From the NCBI GenBank assembly GCA_010015745.1, contig ML978236.1, positions 62,001 to 126,000 on the forward strand: a stretch of DNA of 64,000 nt, written 5' to 3'. Shown in pieces: positions 11,689-22,548 of the stretch. The position numbers were made by a program, and so were the translations under genes. The stretch is from Setomelanomma holmii. Taxonomy: Eukaryota > Ascomycota > Dothideomycetes > Pleosporales > Phaeosphaeriaceae. Under the pieces are notes generated by a model. It saw only the letters and a program-made list of their open reading frames with translations. It was not told where the DNA came from and searched no databases. How positions within the stretch are numbered: position 1 is the first letter of the stretch; the number at the start of each line of letters is the position of its first letter.

Positions 11689-13962
11689 TCATTGTCCATT
11701 GTCCACGGCATCCTCCACTGTGACCGTCCGCCTGGAGACGCCATGTGATCCCGCACTATTTCCTGCGACGGCCGAACTTGAGCCCTCAGCGTTGTTTCTC
11801 TCCGGGGTATTTCCGAAGCTCCAACTGGAGTCGAGCGAACTCGGTTCTGCAGGCCTCGGCGATGAGCTTGCTGGCGGGCGTGCTGGCAGTGTCGGAGCCG
11901 AAGAGGAAGACGACCCGCCTGCTGGAATTTGAGATGACTGCGAGGGAATCATGGCTGGCACGGAGTCCTGACTAGCGCGTGGTGCCAGCGCCATGGGTCG
12001 CAGCGTCCAGCCTTCGGGAAGTGTCAAGCCTGCTGGAACACCAGTATCGCCTTGTCGTAGAGCTGGTCCTCGTGCGAAGTAGGCTTGAGGAGTAAAAGGC
12101 ATCGGTGGCTGTGAATTCAGTGGCGCAATATGCGGCAATTCCTGACCCGTGGCTGCTGTTACTCCAGAAAATCGCTGCAGCCGATTGAGCTCCCCGAGCA
12201 AGTTATGAATCACTTCGAGCTGTTCATGTTGTGCATTGAGTTGACGAAGCGACTCGATGATGTTCTGCTGGATACGCAGAATATCAGACTGGACGTCTGC
12301 AGGGTGTAGAGCAATGGCGCCTGGGAGTGGCCCTGTTGGTAGGTTGAATGCCTGTGGCAAAGCGGCGGTTTGTGTAGGTGCTGGTGTTTGGTTAGGTTGA
12401 CCTAGATTCTGCGCCTGTTGTCGCAATTGATCCATGGCGTTTCGCATGACCTCAGGGTTGCCCTGCTGTTCTGGTGGGACTCGAAGATTGCCCAATGCTA
12501 TTCTGAACGGACCAAAGTTGAACACGCGCATGTTTGGCTGAGCTTGGTTCTGCTGTCCGGCAGGAGCAGCTTGTTGAGCTGGCTGCGCCTGTTGTCCGAA
12601 AGCATCATGCGGAGGATTTCCCCGAAGTAATGCTTGGAGCAAATTGTTCTGTCCTTGCCGGTTTTGTTGATTCTGTTGCCCCTGATTCCCCTGATTGTTT
12701 CGCTGTGTAGGCTGGGTGCCTGGCTGCGCGAGTACTGGACGGCGACATGTTGGACATACTTGCTGCCGTTCCAGCCAACTTCTCAAGCAACTGAAATGTA
12801 GGATATGGCCACATGGTAACTTCTTGGCCCGTTGTCGCTCGTCAACTCTTCGTCCAGCCTGTGCACCTTCTGCACCAGGTTGCACCCAGACTCGCATCTC
12901 TTCGCGACAAACGATACATGTATTTTCTCTTTCGAGCTCCTCGGCTGTCGCATCCGGATATCGAGTGTTCATGTCGCGAGTCGCATTTCTGTACTGCACG
13001 AAGTCGTTGACTCGCTTGATGAAGGAGCGGATGGTCATGAAAAGGTCCCTCATAATATGGATAGGGATGCCGTAGAAGGTCATGAGGATCATGAAGAAAC
13101 CAAGGTACACCACAGACTTGATAAAGTCGGTGGCAAGATCCAAGTAGAACACCCAGCGACCCTTCTCTTCCCACCCCGGCACTTCGGGCTCGTCGTCATC
13201 TTCTTCCTCTACTGGCGCTTCTGCGCCGTCAGCCGCAGCACGTTGCGCAGCTTGTTCTCTAGCCACTCTTCGGGTCTCCTCTCTTGCCTTTTCCTGACGA
13301 TGTATAATGAAGAGTTCAACCAAAGCGAGAGTGTACCGTAGCAAAGTAGAGATCGACGCGATCGCGAGAAGAACGTATTCGAAGCCAAACATGACCATCA
13401 CGCCAGGTCGCGCATCTGAGAGTATGGAGTCTATGCAGTACTGCATCATGAAAATGTCAAATCCCACGGAGAGCAGCAGTGAACTCATGAGGCGCGTATG
13501 GAAGAGCCTTGGGTTCGCAGGTGGTTGCTGCTCCAAGAACTCCACCCTGCCCTCTCCAATCCACTGCCACACCTTGCCAGCCAGCAGGCAGAGGAACATG
13601 GTGAAGAACCATATGCCAATGTCATCCCGGAAGATGGTCATGGCCAGCAATGTCTCGCTGACAGCGAACCATGCTTTATCATATAGTTGTTCGGTCTCGA
13701 TGGGGCGTAGAGGTCCATAGAACAGACGTTGAAGTCCATATCCGAAGCCGGCAGCTACTATAAGCATGAGGTTCACGAGGAACATCAAGGAGCCGGTGCT
13801 CTGAGATATGTACACGGCCGCTGAGTAAAAGTTCGGTCGCTCATAGTATGCGCGCATGAGCACTACATTGGCCATCACGGCCGAGCCCTGCACTCATTAG
13901 CATTGCGATATGCGTGCTTGAAAGCAGGTAAATACCGCGACGTAGAGCTGTAGTCGACTCAT
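11689..13962 (-). CDS. hrd1: ERAD E3 ubiquitin ligase Hrd1/synoviolin
   Basis: Two exons: a 27-nt first exon (13936-13962, coding MSRLQLYVA) and 11689-13887, joined over a 48-nt intron; 741 aa. The N-terminal half has several membrane segments, with family blocks RPNFYSAAVYISQSTG, LRPIETEQLYDKAWFAVSETLLAMTIFRDD and FHTRLMSSLL. A RING-H2 finger follows at about residues 333-390 (CIVCREEM, PCGHILHFSCLRSWLERQQVCPTCRRPV). The last 350 residues are Gln/Pro/Ser-rich and probably disordered in the cytosol. Hrd1 forms the retrotranslocation channel and ubiquitinates misfolded ER proteins. The tiny first exon is easy to miss; it supplies the true start ahead of GSAVMANVV. Protein disulfide isomerase, another ER quality-control gene, lies about 5 kb away. 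Confidence 0.95.
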
Positions 13963-14876
13963 GGCGTAGTCGTAGACGTATCGCAGGCTCAAATACAGTT
14001 ATGGACGTCCATTGGAGACACGAGGTAAATCATAAGCTATCGCTGATAGCTTGACGCGCCGCAGTGAGATGGACACGTTTGCGTAAGAGGCACGTGATCA
14101 TCATCCAAACCAAACGGCAATGACGCACCTCCGCTCCGGAGCTGTCTGCCAAGCCATTTTCCGCACCTCATCTTCGCGCCAACTTCAAACATAATCAACG
14201 AATACCGCACGCATGTGCCGTATGCGACATTTTCGCTTATAGTGGAGAAGCTACACACAATGATACGCCTTCGTATTACCTGACCAAACTATTTGGATTA
14301 CCCAGCCACCGTGGTCCAGGTCGATGTCTCGTGTGAACCCTGCAGTAGAGCCTCAAACCTCGGGAGGATACTCGGACGCTTTTGAGCTCAAACCCACCGA
14401 CCCGATGCTCCTCCGGTAGTTGCTATACCAAGCTCGTCACAATGGCCGTGACTTTGTGGAGTCTCCAGAAACTTCTTCGTGTGCACCAATGCACGAGTGA
14501 TCTTCCTCGGAGGCAGTCTGCGCTCGTCTAGATTCATCTCAACATACACCAGCACCAGTACGGCCACGCAAGAGGCTGCGAGCCAGCTTCGCTTGCGGAC
14601 GCCAGGAACGATGATGTGCGCCAACGCGTGCACCCGCTCCGGGGTCCCACATGAGGGGTTTGCGGGGACCTATGACAGACCATTGCATCCTAGTCCACCT
14701 ACGATTCGAGCTACCAAGCCCAGAGTCTGGGGTCCGAGCATGATGGCATCGATCCAACGATCGGACAGAATCTTGCTCGGTGCTTCCCTGAAATGTATAT
14801 AAGTGAGCTCGTGCTGCCCGTGTTCGCAGTACCTGGTCTCCGGTATCAGAACCTGCCTCAATTCATTTACAGAAGC
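13963..14876. other. Shared upstream region of hrd1 and invertase
   Basis: 914 bp between two divergent start codons. It contains a TATA box for the invertase (14796-14803) and one CCGGGG at 14639-14644 that fits the SYGGRG core of carbon-catabolite repressor CreA. A single 6-bp match is weak. No coding sequence is seen. Confidence 0.5.
14796..14803 (+). promoter_or_regulatory. TATA box of invertase gene
   Basis: TATATAAG lies 74 bp before the invertase ATG. That is a reasonable spacing for a strongly regulated fungal gene. Confidence 0.55.
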
Positions 14877-17014
14877 ATGATTCGCAACATTTCATTGTTG
14901 AGCCTCGTGCTCGGATCTATTTCCTTTGGCAATGCACAGAACGCCTCGGAGCCTCCAGAGTATCAGCTTCCAGCTGTGTTGACTGCCGATTACATCCAGA
15001 CTTTGCCAAACAATAGTCTCTTCCTAAGATGGCGCCCTACTTACCATTTTATATCACCCGCAGGATGGATGAACGTACGCTTGGTACGCACGCTGTACCT
15101 ACCATACTGACAATATTGCAGGACCCATGTGGCATGATGTATGATCCTACACAGGATCGTTACCATCTCCACTACCAATTCCACCCCAATCACGTCAATT
15201 GGGGCAACATATCTTGGGGTCATGCTGTTTCTGATGATCTCATCACCTGGACAGATGTGGGCGGCTGGCAGGACGACCATGCCCAGAGCGTGGGCACTGG
15301 TCCCAACCCAGACTCTAGAAACTCTTCTTACTATGGACTGGGCATCTTCAGCGGCTCCGGCCAGCCGTACAACCTGCAAGGTGAACAGAACGGCACCCTC
15401 ATCAACTTCTATACCTCGGTCCAGTATCTGCCGACAAACTGGGCGATTCCATATATCAATGGAACCGAGAAGCAGAGTATCGTCATTTCCAATGATGGAG
15501 GCGAGACTTGGGAGCAGTATGAGGGCAATCCGATTATCTCGCATCCTCCTGAGGGCTGGAACATTACCGGCTGGCGTGATCCCTTTGTTGAGGTATGTTG
15601 AGAAGACCGCAAGTGGAATTTGTATAGCTAACACTGCACAGCCATGGCCAGAAATGGATGCTATGCTGGGCCAAACAGAACCACATTGGTACATGGCTCT
15701 TGGCTCTGGCATCAAAGGTGAGAACGGAGGTGGACGCATTCCCTTTTACAGTGCCCCCGCGAGCAACCTCACCGACTGGACCTTCCTTGGCGCATTGTGG
15801 GAGCCTAAGCGCAATGAGACGTTTGGATCGTTGCTCGAAACTGGTACATACGGCTTCAATTTTGAAGTGTAAGTCATATATGTCGAAACTAGCTGGAAAA
15901 TACTAACTAGATCAGGTCAAATTTCTTCTCATTGACTGATGAGGATGATGATGTTCACTACTACGTGCTCATGGGCACCGAAGGCGGTAATCTCACTTGG
16001 CATCCTCGTGCTCAATGGGGTCTGTGGAATGAAGGCATGGTTACGAGACGCGAGAATGGATCTGCTCAGTTCACACCAGTCGCGGGTGGTGTTATCGACT
16101 CTGGACTCTCGTATGCAGTCACAAGCTTCCTCGACACGAAGAACAACGCTTCCCGCCGCGTGCAGTGGGGTTGGGCGAATGAGGAGAACAACAACTTTGC
16201 GATCAACCAAGCTGGGTACCAAGGTGCCATCACTCTTCCTCGGGAGATGTATGTCATCAAGACCAGAGATCTCATCAATGCCGATGGCGGTTTGACAACC
16301 AAGGGTAACACTCGTGTCGTCGAGCACGGCAACGGTACATTCACCGGGTACACTCTTGGCGCCCGCCCACTTCCAGACGTCGTGGAAAGTCTTCACGAGA
16401 ACGCCAACCGCACAACCATCGCCAATGTCGACTCATGGAATACGAGTCGTTTGGCTGGCAACGGCAGCAGTCACATGGAACTGAGCGTTACTCTCAGCAA
16501 CGCTACTGGCAAAGCTGGCGTCATCATCGCTGCCAGCCCGAGTTTCGAAGAGCGCACTATCATTTGGTACAGCCCAAACGAGCATGCTGTCTTCGTCGAC
16601 CGTTCCAGGTCATCAGGCATTGTTGAGTTTGCCAACTATACCATGCTCGGCTACTTCTATCCGTACACCTTCTCCAATGGCACTCAGGAATCGTTGCACA
16701 TGAACGTTTTCGTTGATGGTTCGCTTGTGGAAGTTTACATTAACGTAAGTTTCGCATTTATCTTCGCTTGGCTTGTCACTAACTTTGCGCAGGATCGCTT
16801 CTGGCTAACGACCCGCATCTATCCTGCTCGTCTTGACAGCACGGGCTACGGCATCTATGTTGACTCGAACGTAACAGTCGGCGTGTCTGACATGACTGTC
16901 TGGGATATGCAGAACGTTGACGTGTGGCCCGAGAGACCACGCAACTCGAGCAGCGAGCTTATCTTCGACACTGCAACAGAGACGAACAATTATGTCTGGT
17001 GGGGTGGGAACTAG
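14877..17014 (+). CDS. Secreted invertase / beta-fructofuranosidase, GH32
   Basis: Five exons: 14877-15074, 15122-15592, 15642-15868, 15916-16744 and 16793-17014, giving 648 aa. All four introns are 47-49 nt and phase-consistent. The signal peptide (MIRNISLLSLVLGSISFGNA) and many N-glycosylation sequons fit secretion. GH32 enzymes hydrolyse sucrose and other fructosides. The catalytic nucleophile Asp67 is in WMN-DPCG and the first intron falls exactly between Asn66 and Asp67. The transition-state stabiliser is Asp219 in WRDP, and the likely acid/base is Glu298 in FNFEV. The usual NDPNG has Cys in place of the second Asn, a known type of variation. The C-terminal beta-sandwich includes GSLVEVYIN and WLTTRIYPA. 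Sucrose versus fructan preference cannot be read from sequence. Expression is probably under carbon control. Confidence 0.93.
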
Positions 17015-17727
17015 ACATTGATCTTGGTGCGTGATATCGTGAGGGAAATAAATGCCTTCAACAACTGCACCTCGACGACGTGAGGAACAACTGTATATAC
17101 ACTCATGACTCATGAACAAAAGCAGAACATTTACATCAACACCGAAAGCAAGGACAATGCTCGGGAGATAGGAAATAACATAGCACTCAACCCTTTTGCT
17201 TACCAAGTCCCCCAGCTATGGTCCTGGGACAATACCCGTAGCCTCACAGCGCTTCCCTCCATTCGCGCGCAAGTCCGTTCTGCCACCACTGCGTCAACCA
17301 GTCACCTCTCGTCAACCACGAACCGACGTCCCGCGGAACACACTACCCCGCCGGCTTCCCCAATCCACATAACCCCGCAGTGAACACCAATGGCCCGCCA
17401 AAACACGTGTGGTCGCGCTACTGCCCGCTGCCACCGGATAAATTGGCTGAAGAGCAGTAGGACGTCAGCACACGGTGGTTCGAAAATGGGAGATGGGAAT
17501 GTGGCGTACTAGCGTTGGAGGAAGCGGGTATAGCTGTGGGTTTAGGGTATATATTAAAATGTATCTGCATGCCGAGTGTTTGATTGTACAAAGGTTGGAA
17601 GAAGCTTGCGCCGCCTGGCTGATATAGGCAAATATACCTAGACGTACACGCACACGCACAACGAGATCACTTTGCACCTCATACTTTATATACTTGTAAG
17701 AGAAAAATAGAGGATTGGAAAAGCATA
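17015..17727. other. Intergenic region
   Basis: About 0.7 kb between two + strand genes. A TATA-like TTTATATA near 17684 may serve the dioxygenase gene. No other feature is seen. Confidence 0.45.
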
Positions 17728-18911
17728 ATGGCGGATGCAGAACAAGACTATGCACTGTCGCAGGAGCAAATTGACCACTTTTTGGAACATGGCTGGATCA
17801 AGCTAAGTAATTGTTTCTCGAAGGAGCAAGCAGCGTCATTGCAAAAAACGCTGTGGACAAGGCTCGGTATGGATCCCGAGGATATATCGACTTGGTGAGT
17901 AGACATGCACCTCATCCGCATACCTACACATCCTGTATGCCGTCTCCAAGCAATCCCCAGCATCTACTACACACCTGACCATTCCTTGCGTACACACATC
18001 TGAATCCGCATTCGAGAAATGAATTCTAGACGTTACTGTTACTGACTAGTTTTGATTGATCGATTGATAGGCACACCGAACGCACAAACATGCCCTTCTT
18101 CAACGAATTCCTCGTCTCCGACTTCGCCCCTAAAGCCTGGGCCGGCATCTGTTCTCTCCTCGGCGGCTCCGCACGCGTCGACGACAACGCATCGACGTGG
18201 AAAGACGGCTTCATCGTGAACCTCGGCACGCCCGCGGGCCACAACGCCGTCATCAAGCCGCAAGAACTACCCGGGTGGCACGTCGACGGCGACTTTTTCG
18301 TGCATTACCTGGACTCGCCCGAGCAAGCGCTGCTGGTGATTCCGCTGTGGAGCGACGTCGTGGCCGGGGGTGGGGGCACGTTTATATGTCCGAGGGCGAT
18401 TGAGACGGTGGCGAAATGGCTGTATGAGAATCCCGAGGGCGTGAGTCCGCGGATGACGCCCAGGGCGCAGAACCCGACATTCGTACAGGAAAAAGGACTC
18501 AAGTGGTTCAATGAGCTGGCTGCTAGTATGCCCGACGATGCGTTTGTGGAAGCGACGGGTGTGGTGGGGGATGTGTATCTTTTGCATCCGCTCATGCTGC
18601 ATTCGGCGAGTAATAATCAGTTGCGGAAAGCAAGGGTGATTACGAATCCGCCGGTGAGTGTCAAGGAGCCGTTTGTGTTTGATAGGGAGCATGGGGCGTA
18701 TAGTGCGGTGGAGAGGAAGACGTTGAAGGCGCTGGGGAAAGAGAGGTTGGAGGGGTGGGGGATTAAGGCAGACAGACAGAAGGTCGTGCCTGAGAGGGTA
18801 AGGATACAAGAGGAGATGAAGAGAAAGGAGGAGGAGAGGTTGAGGAAGCTCAAGGAAGGCAGCGGCAGTGCGATAGAGGCCTCGCAACGGGTGGAGGGCG
18901 TTGGTGCGTAG
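17728..18911 (+). CDS. Phytanoyl-CoA dioxygenase (PhyH)-like 2-oxoglutarate/Fe(II) oxygenase
   Basis: Two exons (17728-17894, 18071-18911) and a 176-nt intron, 335 aa. The first exon gives the typical helical opening of the PhyH superfamily (LSQEQIDHFLEHGWIKLSNCFS). The iron site is visible as HVD at about residues 126-128 in GWHVDGDFFVHYLD, with a distal His at about 228 or 233 in LLHPLMLHSASNN and a 2-oxoglutarate-binding Arg shortly after (RKARVITNPP). The C-terminus is a charged helix (EEMKRKEEERLRKLKE). The substrate is unknown. No targeting signal is seen, so it is probably cytosolic. It has no biosynthetic partners nearby, so a role in a metabolite cluster is not supported. Confidence 0.85.
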
Positions 18912-19115
18912 ACAAGCAATCAAAGCAATTGACAGATCTGTCACACACAAATCTGACCAGAAGATACAGTCATGAATATGCATTGATCCCAAACTCCATT
19001 GAAGCTATGTCGCTTTATATCCCCGCTTTACGCCAAAAGAAACATACCATACTGCTACAGTCCAATCCAAGCCAAGTCATCAACGTGGTTCGCATAGCCC
19101 AGTGATATCGTGCGT

Positions 19116-20806
19116 CTACAACTCGTCGTGCTCCTCGTCAACCGCGCTCTTAGCGGCCTTGGTCGCCTCTGATGCGACTGATGACGCAGACGATGCAGCA
19201 ACCTCAGCAGCGTCCTTGGCGGCATCGGTAGCCTTCTCAGCACCGGACTTGACGGACTCGGTGGCCTCTGAGGCGACGCTTCCGGCGCCCTCGACAACCT
19301 CCTCAACCTTCTCCTTGACCTCCTCGAGGACAGCAGCGACCTTATGCGAGCCGTTCTCCTTGATGAACTGGACAAGGTCCTCGACAGTTCGCGAGCCAGA
19401 GTAATCAACGGGTGAGTCCTTCTTGCCAGCGGGGAAGAGCTTGATGGTGGGGAAACCCTGAATCTCATCGGGAACGTCGTTGGCGGTAGCGTCAACCTTG
19501 GCAATGGTCACGAGCTTGGAGAACTCATCCGACGCGTAAAGCTGGCCAAGCTCCTCGTACTTGGGAGCAAGAGCCTTGCAGTGACCGCACCATGGAGCGT
19601 AGAACTCCAGGAGGACGTCCTTGTCGTTGTCAATGACGATGTCCTTGTAGTTCTTGGCGACGACAACAGAGACGGGGCCGTCTTGCGACTCGGGGATGGG
19701 CTCAGACTTGATGCTGGGCTCGACCTTGCCGTCAATGAAGTCCTGGACGAAAGTGCCAATCTCCTTCTCGGTGATCTTGTTGTCCTGGTCGTAGGGGAAC
19801 TTCTCGTTCTTGTCGGTGCGCTGGATAGCAAAGGCTGGCCAGGTGCCAACCTTGAGGTTGAGGTTACCAGCGTGCTGGCCGAACGACTTGGCGTCGATGG
19901 TAGCGAAGTTGATCTTGCCCTTGTGCTTGAGAGCGAGAGGCTTCAGCTCCTTGGCAAACTCATCACGCTCCTCCTGGGTCTCGGCGAAGATGTAAGCCAG
20001 AGGAATGCCGGCGCCCATGTAGCCGCTGTAGGTCTCGGGGCCAACCTCGCCGATGAGAGGAGTAGAGGCGACCTTGGCGAACTCCTTGATAGCATCGGCG
20101 TCGAACTTTTCGGTGAAGACGTCCTTGCCATCGTCGAAAGACTTGTAGAGAACGAGACCGGGTTGCGAGACACCCTCGGCCTTGGCGAGAGCGGCGTCGC
20201 TGGTGGCACCGAACAGGAAGCTGTCGCGGAGGCCATTGGCGACCGAGGTGAAGGTCTCGTTCGAGGTCTTGTCGTCGGCGGCGAAGTATGCAACGAGGAC
20301 GACCTTGTCGGCAGTCTTGAACTCCCCGATGGTGTCCTTGGTGACCTCGGAGACGGCGGGAAGGGCTTGCTTGGTCATGTATGAGATCAAGCTGTCGGCC
20401 TTGCGCTGACCGCCATATGGCGAGATGTTCTCTGGGCCTCGGAAGACCTTGAGGGTAGGGTAACCCTCGACGCCGTACTCCTGGCACAGCTCCTGCTCCT
20501 CGGTGCAGTCAATCTTGACGAGGGCAATGTCCTTCTCCTTCAGTGTGGTAGCAGCGGTCTCGTACTCGGGCGCGAGGGCCTTGCAGTGGCCGCACCATGG
20601 TGCGAAGACTATATGAAGATTATTAGCAGTGCAATTGAGTGGAGGAGCGCTGATCATGATCCGCGCAGTTCTGAGTACTCACACTCTGCGAGGACGAGGT
20701 CGTTCTCCTCGACAAAGGACTTGAAGGTGTCCTTGTTGAGCTGCTTAACGTCGGAAGCAGCAACGACAGCCGCAAAGAAGGCGGCGCAGACTGTTGAGAC
20801 CTTCAT
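19116..20806 (-). CDS. pdi1: Protein disulfide isomerase, ER
   Basis: Two exons (20683-20806, 19116-20608), a 74-nt intron, 538 aa. The signal peptide (MKVSTVCAAFFAAVVAAS) and the C-terminal HDEL place it in the ER lumen. The domain order is a-b-b'-a'. Active sites are CGHC at residues 47-50 (FAPWCGHCKALAPEYE) and 382-385 (YAPWCGHCKALAPKYE). After the a' domain is an Ala/Ser/Glu-rich tail. It forms, breaks and rearranges disulfides in secretory proteins. The intron lies just before the first CGHC. A UPR-element-like CAGCGTG and a CCAAT box lie about 100 bp upstream, as expected for a stress-induced chaperone gene. Confidence 0.97.
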
Positions 20807-20904
20807 TGTGATGTGGTTGAATGTGAGGAATCGACTTTGGTGAGGTCAGGAGGAGAGAGCCTCTGCGTGTGGGGAGTTTTTATGCAGAGGGCGGCGGGCT
20901 TTTT

Positions 20905-20921
20905 ATTGGGAGGGCAGCGTG
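20905..20921 (-). promoter_or_regulatory. CCAAT box and UPRE-like motif upstream of pdi1
   Basis: CCAAT reads on the - strand at 20905-20909. CAGCGTG, the yeast UPRE core, is on + at 20915-20921. Both are about 100-115 bp before the PDI start. PDI is a classical Hac1/HacA target, so the site is plausible, though a 7-bp match alone is weak. Confidence 0.4.
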
Positions 20922-21585
20922 GCGTGGAGCTGTTCAAGGCCACTTGTTAACAATTACTAGCTCACCGCGCGCCAAGCCCAGGGTCTACTCGCAACAATGC
21001 ACCCCGGTCAGCCTCACCCAAAGGTGCAGCCACTCTCACTGATGAAACAGCTTAGCATCTCCGCAGCATCGCGCGCGACGTAGATCTTGTAAACCCCGTA
21101 GTCTACAAAAGCCGACCACCAAGAGCGCGACTCTCAAACGCTACACGTTCTTCACAACGGTACCTGGCGATCTGTTCACTTTCATGGTTGCCATTACTAC
21201 AGTACTTTCCCTCCAAGTCGGGCTAGCCTACCGCCCCTGCAGATCTCATTCCGCATATTATTAATATAGAGTCGCACCCTTCATCCTCGAGATACGGTGG
21301 AAGCGAATATCATAGTCCCAAGGCCAGGTGTTCACACCCACTCGGCGCTTATTGCTGTGGCTGGGGGTCCTTTGGGGTACCTGCTCTCAGCTCTGCAGCT
21401 TTGCTGACGCCGATCAGTTGGTCGTGCTGTGCTGGTTACTAATCTCATAGATGGACTGCAACACCTCGAGATTCTTGAAGTGGTTCGACCCACATGATCG
21501 AGTCTGCTGTCGAAAGCACAACTCTACCCTGCCATCCTCATTTGCATCTCACCATTATCTTCCCATCCCTCCACATCCCTCCACA
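20922..21585. other. Intergenic region
   Basis: Upstream flank of pdi1 extending to the 3' end of the possible cysteine-rich gene. No coding pattern or repeat is recognised. Confidence 0.4.
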
Positions 21586-22106
21586 TCATTCTTCCTGCCC
21601 AATCCGTCTTCCACCCGCATACCCTTCCTCCTTGCACCCACTACATACCGCCCTGCCCATGTACTGTACACCTGCAAGCACATGAACACTACTCTTCTTC
21701 ATATCCTTTTCAACAACGAAAAGAATGACTTACATCGCCCAGCCTTAGGACACTTCCACTCTCCCCCCCTGCGATTCCAGTCCCCATCACTCGTGCACGT
21801 TAGACGCCAATCATGGCCTGAATCGTTCTTGTTGTCACCGGTATCTACCACATAACACCAGCCATCAGCCACCAGCGCAAAACATACAACCGCCCTGGTT
21901 AAGTACTTTCCATGCATGCGGATGCGGCTAGGCAGGGAAGAGAGGCTTGGGCAGGACTTACAAACACACCGACTTTCCCCCTCCTTCTCACGCGTGCATT
22001 TTTCTTCCAGCAAGTCTTCTAGACCCTAGCGCCCGGGCGCTTAGTCGAGTCCATTGGCGCTGGCGAGCGCGAGCAAACCAGCTAGGATACCGAGGACGAA
22101 TCTCAT
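21586..22106 (-). pseudogene. Candidate small secreted cysteine-rich protein, interrupted
   Basis: ATG at 22106 opens a strong signal peptide (MRFVLGILAGLLALASA), but after NGLD the frame meets TAA (22041-22043) and TAG (22026-22028). In the same frame a Cys-rich stretch then runs on (KCTREKEGESRCVCKSC, VADGWCYVVDTGDN, DWRLTCTSDGDW, GGEWKCPKAGR). A 62-nt GTAAGT..CAG intron (21672-21733) joins it in phase to a last exon (21586-21671) with two more Cys and a TGA stop. An extra upstream intron ending at 21895 (acceptor TTAACCAG) is possible. The overall shape (signal peptide, short, many Cys) is that of a fungal effector-like secreted protein, but I recognise no family. It could be a broken gene, a misread start region, or chance. 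The splice-phase fit argues against pure chance. Confidence 0.35.
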
Positions 22107-22548
22107 GGTTCGTTTGGTCGGTGGATGGTGGATTTGAAGATGTGTGGAGGATTGTGTAATGATGATGCGGTTTGGTGAGGGAGTTGTGTATTGTGGACCA
22201 TGGTTGAGCAATTTGTGAGAATCTGAAGGATGTTTTGGGTTTGGTAACCATAGGGTTTTGCGGAGCGGGATGAACCATGAAAAGTTGGGATGTATGGCGT
22301 AGACCAATGAGATAGGTCCCGGTAGCGAAGCAGTGGTCTACCACAGAATCTTTGTTGGCATCTCCCGATCCCGTCACCGTCCGGTTTCTAGCAGTCACGA
22401 AGCTTTGGCACTCAAGCACATTTTGCATACCTGTATGACTCGCAGGATCATGTGGACTAAAAAGGAGATGACGAGTATGCGAAGCTGAGAGGCTAATGGA
22501 CAAGCTGGAATTGTGTGCGCATTGCTGCAGTTTTACGACTCCGCAAAC
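22107..22548. other. Intergenic region
   Basis: Between the Cys-rich candidate and the 3' end of the 981-aa gene. It would contain the promoter of the former. Nothing is recognised. Confidence 0.4.

Noticed and set aside
19581..20384. 267-codon open frame antisense to PDI
   Set aside because: It is the mirror of a strongly biased coding region and has Leu/Val/Gly-rich shadow composition.
21451..21855. 134-codon open frame on + opposite the Cys-rich candidate
   Set aside because: It is Pro/His/Thr-rich shadow sequence without splice or motif support.
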